Shown piece after piece: positions 7,114 through 15,699 of a DNA stretch of 64,000 bases. This DNA is from G963556115 sp963678205 (GTDB taxonomy: Bacteria > Planctomycetota > SZUA-567): NCBI GenBank assembly GCA_963678205.1, contig OY782760.1, forward strand, positions 2,542,001 to 2,606,000. The letters are read 5' to 3'. Numbering within the stretch: the first letter of the stretch is position 1; every line of letters begins with the position of its first letter. A program made the translations under genes and the position numbers. The notes below the pieces were generated by a model. It had not been told where the DNA came from, did not search any database, and saw nothing but the letters and a program-made list of their open reading frames with translations.

Positions 7114-9861
7114 ATGAAAGAAGAAAAACTAGATACTATTCTAGATCACCTTTACGGAGAACTTGAGCAAGAAGCTGAAGAAGAATTTCTCAATGAAGCT
7201 TCAAGTTCAAAATTACTTGGCAACCGTCTAAACGAGACAAGGCGTTTACTTACTGCTTACCGCCTTGGCCCTATTATGGAAATCTCTAAAAACTCTGCCG
7301 AAGACACACTAAAAAAAGTCAAAATTGCACAAACAGAAGAAAAGATTCAAAATCTACAGCATAATGACAAAAGCCAAAAGACACAAACAGAGATGCATAA
7401 TAACGAAGTTAAAAATGTTACTATGACATTAGATAACAATAGCACTCAAAGTGCTGTACAAGACTCTATTGACAATATATCATTATCTAATACCGAACTC
7501 TCTACAACTTTTATAAAACCAGAACCAAACCAAAATCCAAAGAAAAGACACAAACTAAGCTTATTGACTACAGCAGCTATTATTATTGTTGGCTTAGGGT
7601 TAGGAATAGTAATTTTCAATACCTCTACAGAAACAAATGAGGCAAAACTCATAAATGATAATTCTCCTGAACTTACACTAAAAGTTGGGAATACCTCAGA
7701 ATCAAGTTCATCTCTAAATACGACAAAAGATATTAAGCAAATAGCGAATAAATCTCAACAAACAACACCGAAAAGTGCACCTGATATTTCATCTACATTA
7801 CTCTCCTCCACAACAAATAAAGAGGAAGTTGATGACATTTTAGAAGAAATTAATGAAATTTCACTTGCAGTTACTAGTGATGAAATAGAAGTTATAGATA
7901 AGTCAGATGAACTTACTATTACTGACTCAGATGCAGATATTCTTGACATATCATCTTTAGATATTCAAAAAAACAACGAGTTACAATTTACCCCATTAGA
8001 AGAAGAAATTGACAGTATGCTTCCTGAACTGAACGAAAATAATACCGTTCAAAACAAGCTTAATACTGAAAGAGCTAACACTCCTAAGGAAAGACCGAGT
8101 GTTATTGAAAATTTTATTTCAGAAATTGAAACAAAACAAAAGGACAAAAATATTGATCCTAATAAGCAAGATAATGTTACTGAGGCTAACTCTGCAAATA
8201 TAAACTTAAAAGACAATATTGCAAAAAAAAATGACCATACTTTGCCATCAGAAACTAAACTTCAAAATAACGAAGTAACCCCTAGTCAAATCCAGCAAAA
8301 AAAAGAAACTTATGAACTAACCGAGGTGAAGCAAAATAAAGAAAATACTGAGACTGCTCAAATTGAACTAAATAAGGAAGCTAAAAAAACAACTGAGGCT
8401 GAAACTAATAAAGAAGATTCTAAGACTGCACAAATTAAACTAATAAATGAAGCTAAAAAAATAACTGAGACTGAAATAAAGAAAGAAGACGCTAAGGCTG
8501 CTCAAATCAAACTAATAACAGAAGCTAAAAAAGCAACTGAAGTTGAAATTAATAAAGAAGAAACTAAGACTGCGACTGCACAAATTGAGCGGATAAATGA
8601 ACCTGAAAAAATAGCTCAGGCTGAACAAAATGAAGACGACACTAAGACTACCGAAATTGAACGAAACAAAGAAGCTAAAGAACTTGCTAAAGCTGAACGA
8701 AAAAAAGAAGAAGCTAGACTTGCTAAAGTAGAACAACAGCGAAAAGCTGAACAACTCACTAAAGCTGAGCAAAAAAAAGAAGAAGCTAGACTTGCTAAAG
8801 TAGAACAACAGCGAAAAGCTGAACAACTCGCTAAAGCTGAGCAAAAAAAAGAAGAAGCTAGACTTGCTAAAGTAGAACAACAGCGAAAAGCTGATGAACT
8901 TGCTAAAGCTGAGCGAAAAAAAGAAGAAGCTAGACTTGCTGAAGTAGAACAACAGCGAAAAGCTGAAGAGCTTGCTAAAGCTGAGCGAAAAAAAGAAGAA
9001 GCTAGACTTGCTGAAGTAGAACAACAGCGAAAAGCTGATGAACTTGCTAAAGCTGAACGAAAAAAAGAAGAAACTAGACTTGCTGAAATAGAACGACAGC
9101 GAAAAGCTGAAGAACTTGCTAAAGCTGAGCGAATAAAAGAAGAAGCTAGACTTGCTGAAGTAGAACAACAGCGAAAAGCTGATGAACTTGCTAAAGCTGA
9201 GCGAAAAAAAGAAGAAGACAGACTTGCTGAAATAGAACATGAAAAACAAGATGCTAAAATTGTTGAACCCATACTTCTAAAAGAAGGCCATGAACTGTAC
9301 TCAATAGATAAGGAACCATTAATGGCGCTAAAAGAAAACGACAAATCTCCTATTGCCGTTAAAATTTCTCCTACTGCAAATAAGCCTGAAAAAATTGAAT
9401 TTGAAATATCAGATACTGCTAACGACTTAATACATAAATCCGAAGCGTTATACCTTCAAAAATCCTTCCTCCAAGCTCTCTTTGGAGTAGAAGAAGCTCT
9501 TTCACGTTCACAGAACAAAAAAGAAATAACAGCTGCACTTATTCTTAAAGCACGTATAGAACTGAAATTGAAAAGTTTCTCTGACGTTCAAAATACTATT
9601 ACCAAGCTTCGTCCATTGTCACCTCTTGAAGCGTCAGCGCTTCAGGTTCTTCTCAATGCTGGTATCAATCATATACGATCAGAAAACATTAAGGAGAACA
9701 TTGCGGCAACCCCAGAAACAGCTATAATCTATGCTGAACCTAAGCGAGAAGTGCTTAATGCTAAAAAAATGACACTAGTTAAGCCTGTATCCAAACGACA
9801 AAATAAAACAAAAAAGCGATCATTCAATCCTTCAACGGATACCTACTATAAACGTAAATAA
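7114..9861 (+). CDS. Predicted anti-sigma-like single-pass membrane protein with long TolA-like repeat arm
   Basis: 915 residues. Residues 1-60 are a short acidic helical segment (DHLYGELEQEAEEEF) resembling the sigma-binding N-terminus of anti-sigma factors, without a zinc motif. A single membrane helix lies at about 148-169, preceded by KKRHK, so the rest should be extracytoplasmic. Residues 180-410 are low-complexity and polar. Residues about 413-717 are a charged Ala/Lys/Glu repeat with a 24-residue period, predicted to be one long helix as in TolA. Residues about 768-860 look like two or three TPR-type helical pairs (LYLQKSFLQALFGVEEAL). The end is basic. Position after the ECF sigma gene suggests it controls that sigma factor; this is inference. 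Confidence 0.75.
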   Translation: MKEEKLDTILDHLYGELEQEAEEEFLNEASSSKLLGNRLNETRRLLTAYRLGPIMEISKNSAEDTLKKVKIAQTEEKIQNLQHNDKSQKTQTEMHNNEVKNVTMTLDNNSTQSAVQDSIDNISLSNTELSTTFIKPEPNQNPKKRHKLSLLTTAAIIIVGLGLGIVIFNTSTETNEAKLINDNSPELTLKVGNTSESSSSLNTTKDIKQIANKSQQTTPKSAPDISSTLLSSTTNKEEVDDILEEINEISLAVTSDEIEVIDKSDELTITDSDADILDISSLDIQKNNELQFTPLEEEIDSMLPELNENNTVQNKLNTERANTPKERPSVIENFISEIETKQKDKNIDPNKQDNVTEANSANINLKDNIAKKNDHTLPSETKLQNNEVTPSQIQQKKETYELTEVKQNKENTETAQIELNKEAKKTTEAETNKEDSKTAQIKLINEAKKITETEIKKEDAKAAQIKLITEAKKATEVEINKEETKTATAQIERINEPEKIAQAEQNEDDTKTTEIERNKEAKELAKAERKKEEARLAKVEQQRKAEQLTKAEQKKEEARLAKVEQQRKAEQLAKAEQKKEEARLAKVEQQRKADELAKAERKKEEARLAEVEQQRKAEELAKAERKKEEARLAEVEQQRKADELAKAERKKEETRLAEIERQRKAEELAKAERIKEEARLAEVEQQRKADELAKAERKKEEDRLAEIEHEKQDAKIVEPILLKEGHELYSIDKEPLMALKENDKSPIAVKISPTANKPEKIEFEISDTANDLIHKSEALYLQKSFLQALFGVEEALSRSQNKKEITAALILKARIELKLKSFSDVQNTITKLRPLSPLEASALQVLLNAGINHIRSENIKENIAATPETAIIYAEPKREVLNAKKMTLVKPVSKRQNKTKKRSFNPSTDTYYKRK
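8353..9264 (+). repeat. 72-bp in-frame tandem repeat encoding a 24-residue coiled-coil unit
   Basis: Eight units begin at 8689, 8761, 8833, 8905, 8977, 9049, 9121 and 9193, exactly 72 bp apart, differing by only a few bases except the last. Each encodes two 12-residue halves of the type AKAExKKEEARL and AxVEQQRKAxEL. Upstream, from about 8353, the same 24-residue period continues in diverged form (AQIELNKEAKKTTEA and similar). The gradient from diverged to near-identical copies suggests recent expansion by unequal recombination or slippage. Confidence 0.95.
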
Positions 9862-9958
9862 ATTATTTACTCCCTCTTGGATTTAGTTATAATTATACTA
9901 TAATATTAATAATATAATTAATATTTTATTTATGAACAAATTACATGGAGTTATAAAT

Positions 9959-10162
9959 ATGCCAACATATGATTATGAGTGTTCTGCATGCGGATATAAG
10001 TTTGAAAAATTTCAAGCAATGAGCGATAAGCCTGTAAAAAAATGCCCTAAATGTGGAAAAATGAAGACTGAAAGACTTATTGGAGCCGGTACAGGTGTTA
10101 TATTTAAAGGTAGTGGTTTCTATGAAACTGACTATAAAAGAAGCAGCGAGAAAAAATCATAA
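9959..10162 (+). CDS. FmdB-family zinc-ribbon protein
   Basis: 67 residues. The N-terminal MPTYDYEC and two cysteine pairs (C8, C11 and C29, C32) define the FmdB regulatory-protein zinc ribbon, followed by a short glycine-rich and basic tail. FmdB was first linked to formamidase/amidase operons, but most members have no known function. The ATG at 9959 is used because GGAG (9947-9950) precedes it; a longer frame starting 27 nt upstream does not match the family. It precedes coaC by 46 nt with no terminator between. Confidence 0.88.
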   Translation: MPTYDYECSACGYKFEKFQAMSDKPVKKCPKCGKMKTERLIGAGTGVIFKGSGFYETDYKRSSEKKS

Positions 10163-10208
10163 TTTCACATAAATACTTATTATAGTATAATTTAAGGCAC
10201 TAAAAAGT

Positions 10209-10757
10209 ATGTTAGAAGGTAAAAATATTATACTTGGTATTACAGGAGGTATTGCTGTATATAAAATTGCTGAACTTGCATCACTTTTAAATAAAAATGG
10301 TGCTAATGTAGATATTATTATGACTGATGCAGCTCAAAAATTTGTTACTCCCCTGACCTTTTCAACACTTACCAATAATCAAGTCAACACAGATATCTTC
10401 AAAGAATATGTTTCTAAGCCTGGACACATTTCACTTGCAGATAAAGCAGATTTGATGGTAATAGCGCCAGCTACGGCAAACACTATAGCTAAAATGAGTT
10501 GTGGTATTGCTGATAATCTTCTTACATCAACATACCTTGCAACTAGAGCACCTATACTTATTGCTCCTGCTATGAATGACAATATGTACAGCCACCCAGC
10601 AACTCAAAATAATATTGAAACATTAAAAACGCTCGGAATAATAACAATTGGACCTAATGAAGGTATGTTGGCTTGTGGAAGATCAGGAAAAGGTAGAATG
10701 AGTGAAGCTAAAGAGATTTTTGACAAAATTTCTAGTATGCTTACACAAGAAAGATAA
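10209..10757 (+). CDS. coaC: Phosphopantothenoylcysteine decarboxylase (CoaC-type flavoprotein), stand-alone
   Basis: 182 residues, the flavoprotein half of Dfp only. Visible: GITGGIAVYK FMN-binding start, active-site His73 in GHISLAD, APATANTIAKM, PAMNDNM (120-126) and the clamp motif with Cys156 (LACGRSGKGRM). It decarboxylates phosphopantothenoylcysteine to 4'-phosphopantetheine in coenzyme A synthesis. In most bacteria it is fused to CoaB; here the stop codon comes right after this domain and the next gene is on the other strand, so CoaB must be encoded elsewhere. The domain is complete and not a fragment. Confidence 0.9.
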   Translation: MLEGKNIILGITGGIAVYKIAELASLLNKNGANVDIIMTDAAQKFVTPLTFSTLTNNQVNTDIFKEYVSKPGHISLADKADLMVIAPATANTIAKMSCGIADNLLTSTYLATRAPILIAPAMNDNMYSHPATQNNIETLKTLGIITIGPNEGMLACGRSGKGRMSEAKEIFDKISSMLTQER

Positions 10758-10762
10758 CTATA

Positions 10763-12079
10763 TTATTCTGCAAAATATGACTCGCCAAACATATCAACTG
10801 GCTTTACAACCTTTATTTTTCTTGAGTCATCCATCTCAATTGGAGTCAGCGGTTTTATTGCAGTAAGATGTGATTTTTCAAGTGCTTTTATATCATCAAA
10901 ATCTGGCGCATCAGGGGTAATATCTATATGATACTGGGACTCTGAAATTTTAAAATTTCCAGGAGTTCTAGGTGTTTGTGGGGTGCTTGGCTCTCTGATC
11001 TTTATTAGATTACTCTCTCTCCCTCTTTCAGTTGAATCTTTTTGACCAACCGGAATACCGTTTATTGTCTCTACACTCTTATTACAAGTAGCCTGAACGC
11101 TCCCATATACCATGTTCTCAGGAACTGCGGCTAGAATTGCTTCTTCTGATAATTTGTAAAGCTCTGCACAAATTTCTCTATTATCTTTTTCCATAAGAGC
11201 TTTCCACACAAAATTTTCGGGAAGATATGGCAAATCGGTCCAACAAGCAGATAAAACAGCCAGTAGTTTTCTACTTTCAGGATACATCAGCTTTCGACGC
11301 CCCATACTTATCGCATCAGAAAATCCTTCTGACCTTCTAAAAAGAAATAAAACTCGTGCAAGTCGGCCAACTAATGTAGATTCTTTTGGAAGCTTTCTCC
11401 ACTCAGCCAATCGTACTGATCTAATAATTCTTGCTACTTTCTGTGAATCAGCATTCAAAGCAGCGACTTTAATAAGATCATCCTTTTTTTCTATTTTACC
11501 TTCTATCGCATAGATTATTAATGAGTATACAGCTCGGCAAACTGCATCACAATCGTCATCAACACACCCAAGTCTGCCCGCATGCACCGCAGCTCTCATA
11601 CCATCAGCCGAGGGAACAGTATAAGCAAAAGCAACTGTACTTGCCAACACAAGGCTTCCCAAACGAGGGACATTACTCTTAGTTGTTCCTAATTCATTAA
11701 GAATCATTGCCACATACTCAACTTCAGGATCCTCTATATTTAAAATTGCATATAAACGATTTGGCTCATACCCACCTTCCTGTATCATCATTTTGCAAAT
11801 TGCAGAAATTTGTGCTTTTTTACAAGAAAAACTTTTTTGATAAGATGGTGTATCGTTATAATCAATCAAAGCCAAAAGTCCAGCTTTATGTCTGGTGTTT
11901 GAGAATGCAATATCATTCGCATTTGAACAAAAAGTATGCCCAAATACCAAAAAAACAAGCATTATTATACCCCAAAAATTCCAGATCAAAATTTGTCGCC
12001 TTTTGCAAACAATCAATATGATATGATTTAATTTTATCCGGTGAAAGTTGATAGTCAAGTTTTTTCTCACAATTCTCAT
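10763..12079 (-). CDS. Exported or membrane-anchored protein, degenerate ADP-ribosylglycohydrolase-like
   Basis: 438 residues from the most upstream ATG. A basic patch (KRRQ, about 26-29) and a hydrophobic run to about residue 50 look like a signal peptide or anchor; an ATG at 11962 is an alternative start. The middle contains a helix-rich region with a DDDCD motif (174-178) and, at about 235-295, a pattern like the C-terminal core of DraG/ADP-ribosylglycohydrolases (SEGFSDAISMGRR, ACWTDLPYLPENF). The usual paired Asp motifs are not clearly conserved, so activity is doubtful. The C-terminal 120 residues are proline/charge-rich and probably disordered. Similarity is weak and the function is unknown. 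It converges with coaC with only 5 nt between stops. Confidence 0.6.
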   Translation of the reverse strand: MRIVRKNLTINFHRIKLNHIILIVCKRRQILIWNFWGIIMLVFLVFGHTFCSNANDIAFSNTRHKAGLLALIDYNDTPSYQKSFSCKKAQISAICKMMIQEGGYEPNRLYAILNIEDPEVEYVAMILNELGTTKSNVPRLGSLVLASTVAFAYTVPSADGMRAAVHAGRLGCVDDDCDAVCRAVYSLIIYAIEGKIEKKDDLIKVAALNADSQKVARIIRSVRLAEWRKLPKESTLVGRLARVLFLFRRSEGFSDAISMGRRKLMYPESRKLLAVLSACWTDLPYLPENFVWKALMEKDNREICAELYKLSEEAILAAVPENMVYGSVQATCNKSVETINGIPVGQKDSTERGRESNLIKIREPSTPQTPRTPGNFKISESQYHIDITPDAPDFDDIKALEKSHLTAIKPLTPIEMDDSRKIKVVKPVDMFGESYFAE

Positions 12080-12127
12080 TATTATAAGAGGTTATGAGCA
12101 ATGAAGTCTATATAATGGTACAGGAAT

Positions 12128-12245
12128 GCATAAAAATAACGCCACCCGTTGCGATGGTGGCGTTGAAGGTCGTTATGCCATTTGTCGCTGAAGACTGCCT
12201 TAAAGTCTCCATTTAAATTTGTGCCTTAAACAAATTTACGCCTTG
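12128..12245 (-). ncRNA. Candidate structured small RNA or leader ending in a terminator
   Basis: The 319-nt gap between the divergent 12079 gene and cobS holds three stem-loops. On the minus strand the order is: an 8-bp stem (12230-12237 with 12215-12222), a 5-bp stem (12204-12208 with 12192-12196), then a 9-bp GC-rich stem (12156-12164 with 12138-12146) followed by AUUUUUAU. The first two hairpins have the same 7-nt loop, UUAAGGC on this strand. The outer segments GCATA (12128-12132) and TATGC (12174-12178) can also pair. It could be a free small RNA or an attenuator ahead of the 12079 gene. No known RNA family was recognised; strand is uncertain. Confidence 0.4.
12132..12164 (-). terminator. 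Intrinsic terminator within the candidate RNA
   Basis: A perfect 9-bp stem AACGCCACC/GGTGGCGTT with a 9-nt loop, followed on the minus strand by AUUUUUAU. No such U-run exists on the plus strand, so it would stop leftward transcription about 50 nt before the 12079 start codon. Confidence 0.55.
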
Positions 12246-12398
12246 CAACAATATTTTAGCCATAACATGTTATATTACATTCTTAATAATCGGCAATTAC
12301 AGAGTAATCTTTAATTAATCTTTACATTTTTTTATTCGCAGTAATACTACTGAATCGTATAATTCAAGAATGCAATCAAATTATTAAGGAGAATTTAA

Positions 12399-13130
12399 AT
12401 GTACAGTTTCCTCGCAGCACTAACCTTTCTAACAGTAATTCCCATACCAAATCATTTACTAGAAAAGTGCAAATTTGATGGTTCTCAGAAATACTTTCCA
12501 CTTGTAGGGCTAATTATTGGTATATTTGTTTCTCTATTATGTTACTTGTATTTCTTAGTTTTACCAGAGATGGTCGCAGCAGCTCTTTCAACTGTCACTA
12601 TGATAAAAATTACTGGGGGCTTGCATTTAGACGGACTCAGTGATACTGCAGACGGTTTTTATAGCCACAGAGACAGAGAACAAACCAAAGCGATTATGAA
12701 AGATAGTTGTATTGGCAGCTTTGGCTCAATTGCGCAAATATGCCTAATACTCATCAAAACAGCAGCAATATACGAACTGTCTAACAGAGCCTTTTTAGCA
12801 CTATTTCTTGCACCCATTGTTGGGCGAACAGCAATACTCTTTGTAAGCCATATAATTAAGCCCGCCACTACAAACGGTCTTGGATTTTCGATCAATTCCA
12901 GTACTGATAAAGTGTCTTTGATCTTTGGAATTGTTATATCATTTATAATCGCTATTATCTTATTTAAATTCCTTGGCATACTTTCGGTAATATTGGCTCT
13001 TGCGACCCCTCTTCTTCTAGGTAAAATTAGTGAGAAAAAAATTGGCGGCTACACAGGCGACGTGCTGGGAGCTAGCTGCGAAATTAGCGAAATGATGATT
13101 TTGGTTGTTCTCAGTGCATCTATGGTTTAA
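12399..13130 (+). CDS. cobS: Adenosylcobinamide-GDP ribazoletransferase (cobalamin synthase)
   Basis: 243 residues, a polytopic membrane protein with the family motif GLHLDGLSDTADGF at about 69-82 and a hydrophobic N-terminus (FLTVIPIP). It joins adenosylcobinamide-GDP and alpha-ribazole in the last stage of B12 assembly. AAGGAG precedes the ATG with good spacing. It leads a four-gene operon with very short gaps (9, 1 and 2 nt). I looked for a cobalamin riboswitch upstream and did not recognise a B12 box. Confidence 0.94.
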   Translation: MYSFLAALTFLTVIPIPNHLLEKCKFDGSQKYFPLVGLIIGIFVSLLCYLYFLVLPEMVAAALSTVTMIKITGGLHLDGLSDTADGFYSHRDREQTKAIMKDSCIGSFGSIAQICLILIKTAAIYELSNRAFLALFLAPIVGRTAILFVSHIIKPATTNGLGFSINSSTDKVSLIFGIVISFIIAIILFKFLGILSVILALATPLLLGKISEKKIGGYTGDVLGASCEISEMMILVVLSASMV

Positions 13131-13139
13131 AGGGGAAAA

Positions 13140-15698
13140 ATGTCTCACGGAGGAAATATCCGCCAACTCAGAGAACAAGCGGGAGAAGGTGTAGAGGTTT
13201 TAGATTTCAGTGCAAGTATCAACCCTCTAGGGTTTCCAGTGTGGCTTCGTGCTGAAATATCAAGGAATCTTGGAGAAACAATTCACTATCCCGATATTGA
13301 TTCAAAAGAATTTATTGAGACTGCAGCTAAGGTTTACAATGTATCTGAATCTGAGATTATTCCAGCAAACGGAACAACAGAATTGATTTTTGCAATACCA
13401 AGAATTTTCCCTCTTAAAAAAGCAATTATTCCTGAACCAAGCTACAGCGATTACCGTAATGCTTGTGAAAAAGAAGATATTAAAATTAAAACACTCAAGC
13501 TTTCTGGTAAAAATTATTTTAATTTGGATACAAAATTACTAGACCAAGAGCTGACAAAACCTTCGCTAGTATTTCTCGCTCACCCCAACAATCCCACAGG
13601 AACGTTACTAGATTTACGTAAAATAGAATCAGTTATAGAGAGTCATCCAAAATCTATATTTGTTATTGACGAAGCATATCTTTCATTTTCACCAGACGAC
13701 GAAGAACTTAGTTTTATTAAATATATTCACAAATTTAACAATCTCATAGTACTGCGTTCACTTACGAAATTTTATGCACTTCCAGGATTACGGTTAGGGT
13801 TAGCATTTTCCTGTAAAAAACTATCTCAAAAAATCCATGATTATTTACCTCCATGGAGTGTGAACACTTTATCTCAAAAAGTAGGCACTAGGGCAATACA
13901 AGATATTAACTACCGAGAACACACAATAGAACTGCTAACTAAGTGTAAAGAACAACTTATTACTGAACTAAAGGGAATAAACAAGTTAAAAGTATATCCA
14001 ACTGCTGCAAATTTTGTTCTGTGCCAATTGAAATCCAGTATCAGCTCTTCAGAATTATTTAAGCTCCTCATAAAAAGTGGTATTGCAATCAGAGATTGCT
14101 CAAATTTTAAGCACCTTGATAACACCTACTTCAGGGTAGCAATAAAGAGTATCGCAGAAAACAAGCTCCTTATCTCTGCATTATCCAGCACTTTGATCCC
14201 AAATTATACCAAGTCAATTGCGCTCAAAAAAAAGACTCCCTCCCTTATGCTCCTAGGGTGCAGCTCAAACGCAGGAAAGAGCATTATCGTTTCAGCACTT
14301 TGCAGAATTCTCCTTCAAGAGGGTATTAAAGTAGCACCTTACAAGTCACAAAATATGGCTCTAAATTCGTTCGTTACTAAAAGCGGTCTTGAAATGGGAA
14401 GAGCACAGGCTGTTCAAGCACAAGCATCCAAACTTGAAGCAGACATACGAATGAACCCTATACTTCTAAAGCCCAACACAGATACCGGATCACAGGTGAT
14501 AGTAATGGGCAAGCCTATAGGAAATATGCGGGTAAAAGAGTACATAAAATATAAAGACACAGCATTTAAGTTTGCAAAAGATGCATACGACTCTTTAGCT
14601 GCTGAATATGACGCTATAATACTTGAAGGAGCAGGAAGCCCTGGTGAGATAAATCTTAAAAAACATGATATTGTCAATACCCGCATGGCAGAATATGCGA
14701 AGTCCCCCTCAGTACTTGTTGGTGACATAGACAAAGGCGGAATATATGCTTCATTTATTGGAATGTATGAAACTTTTGAAGAATGGGAGAGGAAACAGGT
14801 AAAGGGATTTTTAGTAAATAGATTCAGAGGCGATGCCACTCTGCTTAATGATGCTCATAGGTACGTAAAAGACTTTACAGGTAGGGATGTACTAGGAGTA
14901 GTTCCATATATCAAAGATCTTGGGCTGCCAGAAGAAGACTCTGTTTCATTCAGTGATAACTTCATACCGCATGGTACAAAAGACGCGGATCCTCTTGACA
15001 TAGCTCTTATCGCCCTGCCTCATATATCAAACTTTACAGATTTTGATGCTCTAGCAAATGAACCGGACATTAATATTCGAATTGTAAAGACACGTCAAGA
15101 TCTAGGCACTCCTGACTGTATATTACTTCCTGGCTCAAAGAATGTTATAAAAGACTTAAAAATACTCAAAGACAGCGGACTCGCTAAACGAATCATTGAG
15201 CTCTCAGCTGAAAGAATTGTTGTCGGAGTTTGTGGCGGCTTTCAAATTCTTGGAAAATCATTGAGTGACCCTTATAATATTGAGGGTGGAGGAAGTATAA
15301 GCGGTCTAAACCTTCTTAAAATAAATACAACTCTTGCAAAAGAAAAAACATTGATAAGAACTGATGCCGAACATATAATTTCAGGTAAAAAAGTTCATGG
15401 TTATGAAATTCATCATGGAGAAACAATACTACTTAACCAAGATTCGCTATTCAAAAGGACTGATGGAGGCATTATTGGTGCAGGTAATACTCATATTTGG
15501 GGAACTTACCTCCATGGAGTATTTGATGCCGATGGATTTAGGAGGTATTTTATCAATACTATTCATAAATCATTAGGACGAAAACACTCAGATAAAATTC
15601 GCTATAGCTATGATCTTGAACCTGCTTTTGACAGGCTTGCTCAAACAGTACGCAAGTCAATCAATATGGACGAGATCTACAAACTAATGGGTTTATAA
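13140..15698 (+). CDS. cobD-cobQ: Fusion of CobD (threonine-phosphate decarboxylase) and CobQ/CbiP (cobyric acid synthase)
   Basis: 852 residues in one uninterrupted frame. Residues 1-350 are a PLP fold-type I enzyme of the CobD/HisC family: DFSASINPLGFP, HPNNPTGT (148-155), DEAYLSF, and the PLP lysine K210 in SLTKFYALPGLRLG. This part makes (R)-1-amino-2-propanol phosphate from L-threonine phosphate. After a 15-residue linker, residues about 367-852 are complete CobQ: P-loop GCSSNAGKS (373-381), YKSQNMALNS, an amidotransferase nucleophile elbow VCGGFQILG and the C-terminal His in YLHGVFD. This part amidates adenosylcobyrinic acid diamide. The two steps feed the same later intermediate, adenosylcobinamide phosphate, made by CbiB. 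No cbiB is in the window. All key residues are intact. Confidence 0.93.
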   Translation: MSHGGNIRQLREQAGEGVEVLDFSASINPLGFPVWLRAEISRNLGETIHYPDIDSKEFIETAAKVYNVSESEIIPANGTTELIFAIPRIFPLKKAIIPEPSYSDYRNACEKEDIKIKTLKLSGKNYFNLDTKLLDQELTKPSLVFLAHPNNPTGTLLDLRKIESVIESHPKSIFVIDEAYLSFSPDDEELSFIKYIHKFNNLIVLRSLTKFYALPGLRLGLAFSCKKLSQKIHDYLPPWSVNTLSQKVGTRAIQDINYREHTIELLTKCKEQLITELKGINKLKVYPTAANFVLCQLKSSISSSELFKLLIKSGIAIRDCSNFKHLDNTYFRVAIKSIAENKLLISALSSTLIPNYTKSIALKKKTPSLMLLGCSSNAGKSIIVSALCRILLQEGIKVAPYKSQNMALNSFVTKSGLEMGRAQAVQAQASKLEADIRMNPILLKPNTDTGSQVIVMGKPIGNMRVKEYIKYKDTAFKFAKDAYDSLAAEYDAIILEGAGSPGEINLKKHDIVNTRMAEYAKSPSVLVGDIDKGGIYASFIGMYETFEEWERKQVKGFLVNRFRGDATLLNDAHRYVKDFTGRDVLGVVPYIKDLGLPEEDSVSFSDNFIPHGTKDADPLDIALIALPHISNFTDFDALANEPDINIRIVKTRQDLGTPDCILLPGSKNVIKDLKILKDSGLAKRIIELSAERIVVGVCGGFQILGKSLSDPYNIEGGGSISGLNLLKINTTLAKEKTLIRTDAEHIISGKKVHGYEIHHGETILLNQDSLFKRTDGGIIGAGNTHIWGTYLHGVFDADGFRRYFINTIHKSLGRKHSDKIRYSYDLEPAFDRLAQTVRKSINMDEIYKLMGL

Positions 15699-15699
15699 A

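Noticed and set aside
8512..9344. Two long minus-strand open frames across the repeat array
   Set aside because: They are low-complexity Ser/Phe shadows of the repeat in the 915-residue protein, without ribosome sites.
12260..12398. Cobalamin riboswitch upstream of cobS
   Set aside because: No B12 box or characteristic CCACUG segment was found; the structured element further upstream reads better on the other strand.
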